From contig JADHVQ010000001.1 in the NCBI GenBank assembly GCA_016783905.1, positions 1-51,669 of the forward strand: DNA of 51,669 bases, in the 5' to 3' direction. Positions 15,462-24,998 of this stretch are shown piece after piece (the first letter of the stretch is position 1; every line of letters starts with the position of its first letter). Below the pieces are notes generated by a model, which was not told the origin of the DNA, searched no databases, and worked only from the letters and a program-made list of their open reading frames with translations. Source of the stretch: Bacteroidales bacterium (GTDB taxonomy: Bacteria; Bacteroidota; Bacteroidia; Bacteroidales; FEN-979). The translations under genes and the position numbers were made by a program.

Positions 15462-17927
15462 GTGATTCGACAAAAAGCAAATTATATTATTCACAGGATA
15501 AGATCCCGTTTCTCCCTCCCTATCCTATTCCTTATTCTCACCACTCACTTCTCACTTTGCTTCGTCCCCCGAATACTCGGGGTTCTCGCAATGACATTTC
15601 TCGCTTCTTATTCCATTTCCCAGCCTATCCTTCGACAATCCATCAAAGGAGTCGTCCTTGATCAGCAGACCCTCTCCCCTCTTCCGGGAGCTACGATCAT
15701 TCTTATGGGGAGTGATTCGCTGATTGGAGCAGTTTCAGATAACGAAGGAGCTTTCAGACTCGAACAGATCCCTATAGGTAATCACCGGATCCGGGTGACC
15801 TATGTGGGCTATGCACCTTATGAATCGCCTGATATCATTGTAAGTTCCGGTAAGGAGAGCACGATCACGGTCTACCTGCAGGAGATGGTCCTTACTGCCC
15901 GGGAGGTGGAGATCAGAGGGGACTATGAAAAGTACCAGCCCATCAACCGGATGGCGACGGTTAGTGTCAGGAATTTCAGTGTGGATGAGACCTTTCGTTT
16001 TGCAGGGAGTTACAACGATCCTGCCCGAATGGCGCAAAACTTTGCGGGGGTAACCTCCGGAGTAGATAACAGAAACGACATCATCGTTAGGGGGAACAGC
16101 CCGATAGGGCTCCAGTGGAGGCTGGATGATATGGAGATTCCCAATCCCAATCATTTTGCCGCTGTTGGAACTACCGGAGGTCCTGTTACTGTACTGAACA
16201 ACAACCTGTTAACAAACTCTGATTTCTTTACAGGTGCTTTCCCCGCCCAGTATGGGAACACGCTGGCAGGGGTGTTTGACCTTCGTATGCGTTATGGGAA
16301 CAGCGACCGGCGAGAGTACTGGTTTGAAATGGGCTGGAATGGATTGGAGTTCGGGACAGAGGGTCCCTTTTCAAAAAAATCATCAGCTTCCTACCTGTTT
16401 GCCTACCGTTACTCCATGCTGGAACTGATCAGCTTCCTGGGAATCAAGTTAAACCTTGTACCACGTTACCAGGATCTGAACCTGAAGATAACCCTTCCCA
16501 CCAAAAAAGCGGGTACCTTCACCCTGACCGGAATGGGTGGACTCAGTTATATCCAGTTGTTCGATAGCCGGAAATCACAGGATAAGTGGATGTTCCCCGA
16601 TTATGGGGAGGATCTCGCCAATGGTTCTGACCTGGGTGTTCTCGGCCTGACACATCAAATCCTTTTGACCCCAAAAACACGATGGAAGAACATTCTCTAT
16701 GTAGTTGGTTCTCTTGTTTATACCAAGATCGACACCTTTTCAAACGTGATAATTACTCCATCACCTTGGGCCGGAGAACGATCAGAGGAGGTCAAGGGAT
16801 CCTGGTCTTCCCAGCTTTTTCATAAGTTCTCAATCCGAAACAGCCTTGATGCCGGAATCTTTCTTGATTATTACTGGATGTCATTTGCTGATAGCATGAT
16901 GTGGAAAAACTCGTTCCTGGTAAATACCGGGACCAGGGAACAGATGGGATTTCTACGGGCTTTTACCCAGTGGAAACATGCCTTTTCAGACCGTTTCTCA
17001 ATTACATCAGGTGTTTTTGGTTCCTTACTGTCCCTGAACAGCAGCTGGGCGTTGGAACCGCGTATTGGCTTCGACTGGGTCATCAACGATCGTCACAGCC
17101 TGAACTTCGGGACGGGCCTGTACAGCCAGATTCAGCCACGGGTGATCTATTTCTTACTTGCTCAACAGCCTGACGGGACAATAACGCAACCCAATCTGGA
17201 GATGAACTTTACACGCAGTTGGCAGTTGGCAGTTGGCTATAATTATTTGCTGACTGAGAACCTGCGATTTAAGGCAGAGACCTATTATCAGTACCTGTAT
17301 GATATCCCTGTCAAACGATCCATTCCGGAGTATGCTCTTCTGAACCAGGGTCATGAATTTTTCCTTGACAGGCAATACGCTGACAGCCTGATTAATCTGG
17401 GAACCGGTGAAAATTATGGGATTGAGTTTACCTTTGAACGGTTTTTCAAAAAGAACTACTACTATCTCCTCACCGCTTCCTTCTTTAATTCAACCTATAA
17501 AGGATACGACAGGATACAACGAAACAGTGCCTTCAATGTCAACTATGTGTTGAATGCCGTTGGAGGATATGAATTTGTGGTTGGGAAACGGAAATGGGGA
17601 GTGCTCTCATTCGGCCTGCGTGCCACCTGGGCCGGAGGAAATCCATACATCCCTTATGATGTCAGTGCTACCGTCGCAACCGGAGAGCCTATCCCTGATT
17701 GGAGTCGTTCCTATGAATCCCGATATCCTGCATACAAACGAATCTCTTTCCGCTTTGGCATCAAACGAAACATGCCTAAATACAACCTTGAATTCCTGCT
17801 CGACTTGCAATACCGCACCAATTACACCAACATCGCCCTTCAGCGAATCGATCCGAAAACCGGTGAGATACGATACTACTTCCAGATGGGCTTCTTCCCG
17901 ATGGGGACCTGGCGGATCCAGTTTTAA
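15462..17927 (+). CDS. TonB-dependent outer-membrane receptor
   Basis: Up to 821 residues. An N-terminal carboxypeptidase-regulatory-like beta-sandwich ('IKGVVLDQQTLSPLPGATI', 'RIRVTYVGYAPYESPDI') is followed by a plug domain ('NDIIVRGNSPIGLQWRLDD', 'QYGNTLAGVFDLRMRYGN') and a beta-barrel ending in aromatic 'GTWRIQF'. It should import a substrate across the outer membrane using TonB energy; the ligand is unknown and no SusD partner is present. The start is doubtful. The GTG at 15462 gives a long N-terminus partly encoded by a heptamer array and a CCCCGA/TCGGGG hairpin, while the ATG at 15591 would give only a weak signal peptide. A further gcagttg array lies in the barrel at 17215. The gene runs directly into the decayed efflux operon, eight bases away. 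Confidence 0.82.
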   Translation: MIRQKANYIIHRIRSRFSLPILFLILTTHFSLCFVPRILGVLAMTFLASYSISQPILRQSIKGVVLDQQTLSPLPGATIILMGSDSLIGAVSDNEGAFRLEQIPIGNHRIRVTYVGYAPYESPDIIVSSGKESTITVYLQEMVLTAREVEIRGDYEKYQPINRMATVSVRNFSVDETFRFAGSYNDPARMAQNFAGVTSGVDNRNDIIVRGNSPIGLQWRLDDMEIPNPNHFAAVGTTGGPVTVLNNNLLTNSDFFTGAFPAQYGNTLAGVFDLRMRYGNSDRREYWFEMGWNGLEFGTEGPFSKKSSASYLFAYRYSMLELISFLGIKLNLVPRYQDLNLKITLPTKKAGTFTLTGMGGLSYIQLFDSRKSQDKWMFPDYGEDLANGSDLGVLGLTHQILLTPKTRWKNILYVVGSLVYTKIDTFSNVIITPSPWAGERSEEVKGSWSSQLFHKFSIRNSLDAGIFLDYYWMSFADSMMWKNSFLVNTGTREQMGFLRAFTQWKHAFSDRFSITSGVFGSLLSLNSSWALEPRIGFDWVINDRHSLNFGTGLYSQIQPRVIYFLLAQQPDGTITQPNLEMNFTRSWQLAVGYNYLLTENLRFKAETYYQYLYDIPVKRSIPEYALLNQGHEFFLDRQYADSLINLGTGENYGIEFTFERFFKKNYYYLLTASFFNSTYKGYDRIQRNSAFNVNYVLNAVGGYEFVVGKRKWGVLSFGLRATWAGGNPYIPYDVSATVATGEPIPDWSRSYESRYPAYKRISFRFGIKRNMPKYNLEFLLDLQYRTNYTNIALQRIDPKTGEIRYYFQMGFFPMGTWRIQF
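15532..15582. repeat. heptamer array plus hairpin in the TonB receptor N-terminus
   Basis: Units ttattct, caccact, cacttct and cactttg (period 7) are followed by the palindrome CCCCGA-ATAC-TCGGGG at 15567-15582. The block encodes 'TTHFSLCFVPRILGV' within the putative signal region. Confidence 0.6.
17215..17235. repeat. heptamer array gcagttg x3 in the TonB barrel
   Basis: Three perfect tandem gcagttg units, coding 'SWQLAVG' in a barrel strand. The same sequence family (cagttgg/cagtggg) forms the first half of the array at 28519. Confidence 0.65.
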
Positions 17928-17934
17928 AAAAAAT

Positions 17935-19084
17935 ATGAACTACAATAAAAGCCTGGCAGCACTTACCCAGTCGAAGGCTCTCTTCTACCCCAATATCGGA
18001 TTCAACGCCAGGTACAGTGTTGCGGATGGGGGAAGAACCATTGATTTTCCTGTCGGGGATTTACTCAATCCGGTCTATACCACACTGAACCAACTCACTC
18101 AATCACAAAAGTTTACACAAGTAGAGAATGAACAGATCTACTTTATACGACCCACGGAGCAAGAAACCATGCTTTCTCTGCATAAACCCCTCTTCAACAG
18201 CGATATCTGGTTCCAATACAAAATCCGTAAAGATCTATCAGAAGCTGCATTCATTGGCATTGATCTGTACAAACGGGAACTGGTGAAAGAGATCAAAACG
18301 GCCTATTTCAATTACCTGAAGACAGTCAAAGCACTGGAACTGTTCCAACAAACACTTGAGGTGGTGAAAGAGAACCTGCGCGTCAGTGAAAGCCTCGTTG
18401 CCAACGACAAGGTCACAGTAGATGCTGTGTACCGTTCCCGGGCCGAACTCAGTAAAGTAGAACGGCAGATGGCAGAAGCAGAAAAATTTCACGAATCAGC
18501 AAAAGCATATTTCAATTTTCTGTTGAATAAGCCGCTTGAATCCAATATTGAAGTAATATTTAATAATGTATTGATAGATAGTTTATTATTAACACCTCAG
18601 GTTAACCAAATTCAACCATACCCCTACCCTGAACCTGGGAGTGAGCTATGGCATCCAGGGTGAAACGTATGAGTTCAGTGACAAGGCAGATTTTTTGATC
18701 GCTTCGGTCGTGATGCAATGGAAGATATTCCATGGGATGGAAACACGTTCTAAAATCCAACAAGCATCCATTGAGCAAGATATCTTGCAAGAGCAGCATG
18801 ACGAACTGCAGAACCAGATCTCTATGCAGGTGATTGATGCCTGGTATGGTGTGAAAGCGGCTGCCAAAGCAGTTCTTGCAGCGAGAACACAAAGTCTTAG
18901 TACCGCAAAAGCTTTTGAGATCATTCGAAAAAAATACAACCAGGGACAAACCAGTCTGCTCGAATTCATCAACGTAAGGAGCGATATGACCAACGCCGAC
19001 CTAAACCTGATCCTGGCAAGTTATGATTATGAGATCAGCCGGGCCGAGCTGGAGCGGGTAGTGGGGACGTGCCCCGTAGAGTAA
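17935..19084 (+). pseudogene. TolC-family outer-membrane efflux protein, decayed
   Basis: The first part (17935-18663) starts in mid-domain at 'SKALFYPNIGFNARYSVADG', with no signal peptide and without the first ~40 residues expected. It carries 'DLLNPVYTTLNQLT' and 'SLHKPLFNSD', all typical of the Bacteroidetes TolC subfamily. After 'IDSLLLTPQ' the frame is lost near 18630. The other half resumes one base over as 'TLNLGVSYGIQGETYEF', 'VVMQWKIFHG' and 'GQTSLLEFINVRSDMTNAD' and ends at 19084. The helix expected between the two halves is missing, so there is an internal deletion besides the frame change. Intact, it would be the outer-membrane duct of the MFP-RND pump that follows. The ORF-track segment 17554-17934 is a shadow over the TonB gene. 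Confidence 0.75.
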
Positions 19085-19125
19085 TTACGAATTACGATTT
19101 ACGAATTACGATTTACGATTTATAT
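19084..19125. repeat. heptamer array attacga/tttacga (6 units)
   Basis: Perfect 7-nt phase: attacga, attacga, tttacga, attacga, tttacga, tttatat. It begins at the last base of the TolC remnant's stop codon. On the opposite strand it is the same family as the gtaattc/gtaaatc units at 28561. Confidence 0.85.
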
Positions 19126-19149
19126 TTTCCATATGATTGTATGACCTAT

Positions 19150-19173
19150 TTTCCTAATTTCCTAATTTCCTGA
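19150..19173. repeat. 8-mer array tttcctaa x2 plus variant
   Basis: Three 8-nt units just before the ATG of the membrane fusion protein remnant; 8-nt class. Confidence 0.55.
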
Positions 19174-19177
19174 TAAT

Positions 19178-19914
19178 ATGAGACATAAACGTTTATTTTA
19201 CCTGCTTTTAGCCCTTTCTCTCCTGGCCTGCAACAGAACACCGAAAGGAGCAGACAAAGATGACCGGATTCGTGTTGCAGTTATACCGGCAGAGACCAAA
19301 GAGATCAGGGAAACTGTCCATACATCAGGGCAGCTCTCCTCTAAAACGGAGGTCAGACTTAGTTTTAAGACAGGAGGTGTGATCGAACAGATTGGGGTGA
19401 AAGAGGGCCAGTCGGTTTCCAGGGGGGATATCATAGCCCGGTTGAACCTGGCTGAAGTCAATGCCATCGAGCACCAGGCTGAATTGGGTTTCCAGAAAGC
19501 AGAGAGGGATTATCAACGGGTTGAAAACCTATATAACGACAGTGTGGCTACACTCGAGAACCTGCAGGATGCAAGGACAGCCCTCCAGGTTGCAAAAGCC
19601 AACCTGGAGATCGCCCGGTTCAATAGGAAATATTCGGTAATAGAGGCTCCAGCCCGTGGAAAAATCCTCCTGAAGCTGGCTGAAGAACACGAAATTGTCG
19701 GACAAGGTCAACCGGTATTTCTCTTTGGCTCCTCCGAAGAGGAGTGGGTCGTGAAGGCGAGTCTGACCGACAGGGATGTTGTAAAGATTGACCTTGGAGA
19801 TCCTGCTATGGTTCAATTTGTGTTACAGAAGGGCTCAGGGAGGGAGAGATGGTTGTGACAGAAGGGGCTCATTATCTGAAAGATAACGATGAGATTCTGA
19901 TCAAAGAAGAGTAA
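19178..19914 (+). pseudogene. RND-pump membrane fusion protein (HlyD/AcrA type), decayed
   Basis: A lipoprotein signal 'YLLLALSLLACNR' is followed by a normal barrel-sandwich and hairpin ('LSFKTGGVIEQIGVKEGQSV', 'YNDSVATLENLQDARTALQ') and the start of the beta-barrel domain ('DPAMVQF'). The frame then changes and the text jumps to the C-terminal tail 'GLREGEMVVTEGAHYLKDND', ending in TAA at 19912. About 100 residues that should lie between (the rest of the barrel and the membrane-proximal domain) are absent. The lesion is therefore a deletion joined out of frame, not a single-base slip. It lies between the TolC and RND remnants in the usual operon order. Confidence 0.75.
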
Positions 19915-19930
19915 CCTCAATCTGTCAGCC

Positions 19931-22895
19931 ATGAAGCTTCCGAAACTAGCCATCGACAATTATCAGTTCACCATCCTGGTATTTATTTTACTTGTCATAG
20001 CGGGAATCAGCTCCTTTCTCTCCATGCCCCGGACAGAGGATCCGCCGGTGAATGTTCCAGGAGCCTCTGTGATTGTGATTTTTCCCGGAGCCACACCAGT
20101 CGACCTGGAAGAACTTGTGGCTCAGCCTATTGAAGATGCAATCAATGAACTCGGGGATATCAAACGCATCCAGACAACCATCAAAGACGGACTGGTATAT
20201 CTCTCCGTGGAATTTTACTTCGGAATGGATGCCAGGAAGAAGTATGACGAGGTAGTGGATAAAGTCAATGGTATCAGGGGTGAACTTCCAGCGGAGATCC
20301 TGGAGTTGAACTTTCTCGAATGGACCACTTCCGACGTGGTTATCATGCAGTTAGCCCTGGTTTCGGAGAGTGCTCCGTTCCGTGAACTTTTCAAGGAGGC
20401 AGAGCGACTGAAAAAGATGATCCAACAATCCAAGGGCGTGAAGAGTGTTGGGATCAAGGCATATCCTGATGAGGAGGTTAGAATCTCCCTCAACTTTCCC
20501 AAAATGGCGGCCATGAACATTTCGCTTGATCAGGTTGAAAAAGCTATCCTGAGTAATAATGCGAACATCCCGGGCGGCTCACTGAAACTTTCGGGGAAGA
20601 ACTTCAACATTCAAACGAGCGGATCATATAGCAGTCTCCCTGAGATTGAAAATACGGTAGTTCACTCATTCCGGGGGTGGAACATCTATCTGAAAGACAT
20701 CGCCGATGTTGTATTCACATATGAAGATCAGATCTATTATGCCAGGGTGAATGGAAAACGCTGTATCTTCCTGGAAGTAAAGCAGAAAGAAGGCTACAAT
20801 ATCTTCAGGATACGGGAAGATCTACAGACGGAGATCATGGATTTCACGGATGCACTTCCGGCCGGCATCTCCCTCTTTCCTGTCTTCGATCAATCCATTT
20901 GGGTAGAACAACGGATCAACCACTTCCTGGGGAACCTGTTGCAGGGAATCCTGCTGGTTGGACTGATTGTCCTGCTGGCCATGGGCTTTCGCTCATCGAT
21001 GATCGTGATCCTGGCCATACCACTCTCCATCATCATGGGGCTTTTTATGGTTGATCTATCGGGATTTGGCCTCCAGCAGATCTCAATCGCCGGACTGGTG
21101 GTGGCACTGGGATTGCTGGTCGACAACTCCATCGTCATGGTGGAGAACATCAACCGGTTCAGGTTTCTCGGGTACTCCCCCCGTGAGGCTTCTATTCAGG
21201 GGGCCTCAGAGATTGGATGGCCAATCATCAGTGCGACTGCCACCACGGTGCTTGCCTTTATTCCCATCATCATGATGCCTGAGGCATCAGGAGAGTTCAT
21301 CAAGAGCATGCCTGTGACCATCATTGCGACTCTAACCATGTCGCTGTTGGTGGCGCTTGCACTTACACCGCTGGTAACCAGTAAAATATATCATCCGATT
21401 TCCGTCAATGCCACGAAAAAGAGGTTGAAATTCTTTGAGAACCGATTGCAAAAGCTGATTGAAGGCCCATACCGCCGCTCGCTCCATTATGCACTGAACC
21501 ATAAAGTGTTGGCAATCGGTTTTGCTGTTGCGGCCCTGATAATCTCCCTGTTTGTTTTTCAATACGTAGGGATCTCTTTCTTTCCCAAAGCGGAAAAACC
21601 TCAGTTTCTGATCCAGATCAACCTGCCGGAAGGGACAAACCTCGATAAAACCAACCTGGTAACGATGGATGTGGAGGCGATGCTGGATACGCTATCAGGG
21701 ATTTCCTATTACGCCTCCAACATTGGTCACGGCAATCCCAGGATCTACTACAATGTATTCGAGAAAAACTATGCAAAAAATTTCGCTGAGATCTTTGTTC
21801 AGTTAAAGGAATATAATGCCAGAGAGTTTGATGAGCTGATGGTCCAACTTCGTCATCAGTTTTCGGAATATCCCGGAGCCAGGATCAATGTCAAGGAGTT
21901 TGAACAAGGTCATCCGATCGAAGCGCCGGTGATGGTTAATGTTACCGGTGAGAACCTGGATATCCTCAAGGAGATCTCAGAAGATGTGGAGAGAATGATC
22001 AGTGAACAACCAGGAATCATCAATCTCGACAACCGGATGTCGAAGAAACGGATCGATCTCAGTGTCAACATCAACAAGATAAGGCAAGTATTTACGGAGT
22101 TCCTGTCGTTGAGATCGATAAAACCATCAGGACGGCCGTCAATGGTCTGGCCGTCTCAAAATTCCGTGATCCACAAGGGAAAGAGTACCAGATTATTCTG
22201 CGAATGCCAGTTGGAGAAGAGATAATCCCAGAAGATTTTGGTCACATCTTCGTCAGGTCTCTTTCGGGACGCCTGGTACCCCTCAAACAACTGGCTACCA
22301 TCGAGTTTATTCAGGCCCCCAGTACCATACAGCGATTTGATCTCAACCGGTCAGCCCTGATCACCGCCGATCTCGAGAAAGGAGCAAATCTTGATCAGGT
22401 CTTGAAACCTGTCATGGAACAATTGTCAAACTATCCCTTCCCAAAAGGATATGGATACGTGATCACCGGGGAATTGGAGAGCCGGGAGAAGATTCTTTCG
22501 GCGGAATGCAGGTGGCCATCATCATCGCCATGATCTGGGCATTGCTGATCTCAGGGTATACCTTTTCATTCTCAGCATTCGTTGGATTAATCAGCCTTGT
22601 CGGCATCGTTGTAAACAATGCCATCATCCTGGTGGATTATACAAACAAGCTGATTACCAGGGGAATGACTCTCAAAGAGGCCATTATCAGGGCGGGAGAG
22701 ACGCGCTTTACCCCTATTGTCCTGACCAGCCTGACTACCATTGGGGGATTGCTCCCACTTACATTGAGAGGCGGAACGATGTGGGCGCCGCTGGGCTGGA
22801 CCATCATCGGAGGACTCTTCGTCTCCACCTTCCTGTCGCTGATCATCGTACCGGTGTTGTATCAGGTTTTTACGAAGGACGAAAGACGAAACTAG
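19931..22895 (+). pseudogene. RND (AcrB/MexF-like) efflux transporter, decayed
   Basis: Clear RND family: N-terminal helix ('FILLVIAGISSFLSMPRTEDP'), porter domain ('PGATPVDLEELVAQPIEDAI'), 'ALGLLVDNSIVMVENINRF' and C-terminal 'GLISLVGIVVNNAIILVDY'. The frame is broken twice. Near 22078 one base appears lost: 'VNINK' should continue in the next frame as 'SIYGVPVVEIDKTIR'. Near 22494 the frame changes again at 'SFGGMQVAI', and directly after 'IIIAMI' the text jumps to 'WALLISGYTFSFSAF', omitting about 30 residues (one membrane helix and loop). The remaining sequence is well preserved, so the inactivation is recent. The last residues 'TKDERRN' are encoded by a heptamer array. Confidence 0.8.
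22872..22892. repeat. heptamer array at the RND 3' end (3 units)
   Basis: acgaagg, acgaaag and acgaaac, same family as the array at 476. It encodes the last residues of the RND remnant and touches the stop of the convergent KamA-like gene. Confidence 0.6.
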
Positions 22896-24844
22896 TAATA
22901 AAACCAAATCGTCCGGTAATCCCGCACATTCTCCCCTCTTGCGGCAAGCTCCTCGAGGTAGTCATAGATGGGAACATCCACGTAATTGTAAGGTGGGACC
23001 GGGGAGATGTTTTTCTCCCACGGATGAAACTCATAAACCCGGCTTCCGTCGGGAAGGATCATAACCAACCGGTGATCCTGTCCTGCCCGTAAATGGTTCT
23101 TTCCAAGTTTAGGAACATTGAAGACCGGTTCATCGGTGCGGTCGAGTCCGGGTAACAGGCGCGCCTCCTCTTTCCGCTCCTGTAAGATCCTGGCAATCGG
23201 GACCATGTAACGTTTGGTCTCCTCCTTCCCTTTCATGTTGAACGTATAATAGGGATCTACCCCAATGGATTTAAGGTCGCAACGAAGTTTTGCCAGCTCA
23301 AACCGGCGGGAGTTCTCCACCGTATAGACCTGTTGATTGTAGATGCTGATCCCCAGTTTCCGGATCCTCTGCACGGCAGCCATAGCTTCGGGAGTGATCT
23401 CGTAAGAGTGCTCGAAATGGGTGATCAACGCAATCTCCAGGCGTGGAGGCTGATGATACCTACGCAGGATCTCGACGAGCTTATCCGTGAATCGCATGGG
23501 CAGCACGACAGGCGTACGGCTCCCGATCCTGATCCTGTAAATTTGCTTCTTCCTAGATAGGATCTCCAGAATATTCTCAATCTGCGGGTTGGTCATCACC
23601 AGGGGATCTCCTCCGGTAATCAACACATCTCCAACACTTTTATGTTTATCAAACCACGAAAGAGCCTCTTCCAGCTTCTCTTTGGTAGCCATGGCCTTGG
23701 GCTCCAGCACCCGTTCAATCTCCCAGTTACGCTGGCAATAGACGCAGATTTGCGAACAGGTGTTAAACGGCTTCAGGATGGAGATGAAAGGGTATCGGCG
23801 GGTAACCAGGTCGACCGGGGAGGTATCGTGCTCTCCCATAAAATCAAACGATATTTCCCGGTCAGCCTTGTGGTCAGTAAGCTCATCCACATAATCCTTG
23901 GGGGGAATCACCTGGGCCCTGATCGCATGATCATACCCGATAGAGAGTTTGGTATCCATCAAACTCAGATAATAGGGAGTGATACCAAAGGCAATCTTGT
24001 TCCTGACCGCCTTGTCTACCGCCTCCTTCTGATCATTGGTCAGCTCGATCAGGTCGATCAGTGGTTTGGGATCCTTGATCACATGCTTCAGATGCCACTG
24101 GTAATCGTTCCAATCCTTTTCCGTTGCCTTGAAATAGCGAAGCATCTTCGCACGGTTCTCTGCACGCCACCCGACGACCTCTTCCTCCAGTCCGGATGGA
24201 TACTTTTTAAAGTACTTCTTCATATTGGATCCCAGTTCATCCAGTATCTCCATCCTGACAGTCGCTGCTTCTCTTCCGTGCAGTTTAAAAAACTCGGGAA
24301 CGCCCTTCTTTACCTGGTCGTTCTCCAGGTAGATATTGGATTTGCCGGTGACGCCCCGAAAAAGGTTAATAAACTCCATCAGGAATCCGGCAGAGATCTT
24401 ACCGGTCATCTCATCCCTGTGATTCCCGGCAAGTTTCCAGAGGCAATCCAGGGCCGAAAACTCGGTTCGAAATTCATTTACAGGCCCAATGACACTCCTG
24501 AATACCCGAATGCTCTCCCGAACCGTGGATTTCTCCAGGATATGCAGGTCATTGTCCACCTGGAAGACTTTTCTCTCAGCCATTTCCAGGTAGTTGTAAA
24601 GATGATCGCGAGCCTCTTCAAGGGTCTCCGATTTACGTAATAACTCAAAGATGTCCGGATTCGAGTCCCATAACCGCTGCAAATAGCCTTCATAATCAAC
24701 CTCAAAGTGAGGTTTGAACAGGCTCACCTCATCGGTGAAAACATCATCCAGCAAGCGGGTACTAACCCATTTTCGGCCGGAAGAACTCTCTTTACCTGTT
24801 TTGGGATGGATTTCTGGCAAATGATTGGAAGTATCTTTCTTCAT
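22892..24844 (-). CDS. KamA-family radical SAM enzyme (lysine 2,3-aminomutase-like), long form
   Basis: 650 residues from the ATG at 24844, since the 40 upstream codons of the track precede the likely transcription start. The radical SAM motif is at about Cys363/367/370 ('NTCSQICVYCQRNWE'), followed by 'DVLITGGDPLVMTNPQIENI' and 'RIGSRTPVVLPMRFTDKLVE', which are hallmark KamA sequences. Standard lysine 2,3-aminomutases have about 400-420 residues. Here an extra N-terminal helical region of roughly 230 residues ('DNDLHILEKSTVRESIRVF') precedes the core. Expected chemistry is PLP- and SAM-dependent 1,2-amino migration. I could not place the PLP lysine with certainty, so it may be a KamA-like enzyme of other specificity. 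It is convergent with the RND remnant and shares the palindrome CTAG for both stop codons. Confidence 0.8.
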   Translation of the reverse strand: MKKDTSNHLPEIHPKTGKESSSGRKWVSTRLLDDVFTDEVSLFKPHFEVDYEGYLQRLWDSNPDIFELLRKSETLEEARDHLYNYLEMAERKVFQVDNDLHILEKSTVRESIRVFRSVIGPVNEFRTEFSALDCLWKLAGNHRDEMTGKISAGFLMEFINLFRGVTGKSNIYLENDQVKKGVPEFFKLHGREAATVRMEILDELGSNMKKYFKKYPSGLEEEVVGWRAENRAKMLRYFKATEKDWNDYQWHLKHVIKDPKPLIDLIELTNDQKEAVDKAVRNKIAFGITPYYLSLMDTKLSIGYDHAIRAQVIPPKDYVDELTDHKADREISFDFMGEHDTSPVDLVTRRYPFISILKPFNTCSQICVYCQRNWEIERVLEPKAMATKEKLEEALSWFDKHKSVGDVLITGGDPLVMTNPQIENILEILSRKKQIYRIRIGSRTPVVLPMRFTDKLVEILRRYHQPPRLEIALITHFEHSYEITPEAMAAVQRIRKLGISIYNQQVYTVENSRRFELAKLRCDLKSIGVDPYYTFNMKGKEETKRYMVPIARILQERKEEARLLPGLDRTDEPVFNVPKLGKNHLRAGQDHRLVMILPDGSRVYEFHPWEKNISPVPPYNYVDVPIYDYLEELAARGENVRDYRTIWFYY

Positions 24845-24933
24845 AAAGGGTTCGTTTATAGTGAATGAAAAAATTAATTTTCTAAGAAAAAGCCTGGCAG
24901 AAGATAGTTCGGGATTGGAAGGTTCATCAAACT

Positions 24934-24941
24934 CAAAAGTA
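24934..24941 (-). promoter_or_regulatory. Bacteroidetes -7 box TACTTTTG
   Basis: Minus-strand match about 90 bases before the ATG at 24844, giving a leader of ordinary length. It supports the shorter start of the KamA-like gene. Confidence 0.4.
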
Positions 24942-24971
24942 CAAAATTTTGGATAAGAACGCAAGTGTTGT

Positions 24972-24979
24972 TATATTTG
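24972..24979 (+). promoter_or_regulatory. Bacteroidetes -7 box TATATTTG
   Basis: Perfect match 19 bases before the ATG at 24999. It forms a divergent promoter pair with the minus-strand box at 24934. Confidence 0.5.
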
Positions 24980-24998
24980 TTCAACCAAAGATTTCAGC

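Noticed and set aside
17554-17934. Longer N-terminus of the TolC-like ORF in the track
   Set aside because: It overlaps the 3' coding part of the TonB receptor in another frame and does not look like a signal peptide or TolC sequence.
23642-24640. 332-codon + strand ORF
   Set aside because: It lies antisense within the KamA-like gene, which has clear family motifs; the peptide has no domain and the frame is a shadow of GC-biased codons.
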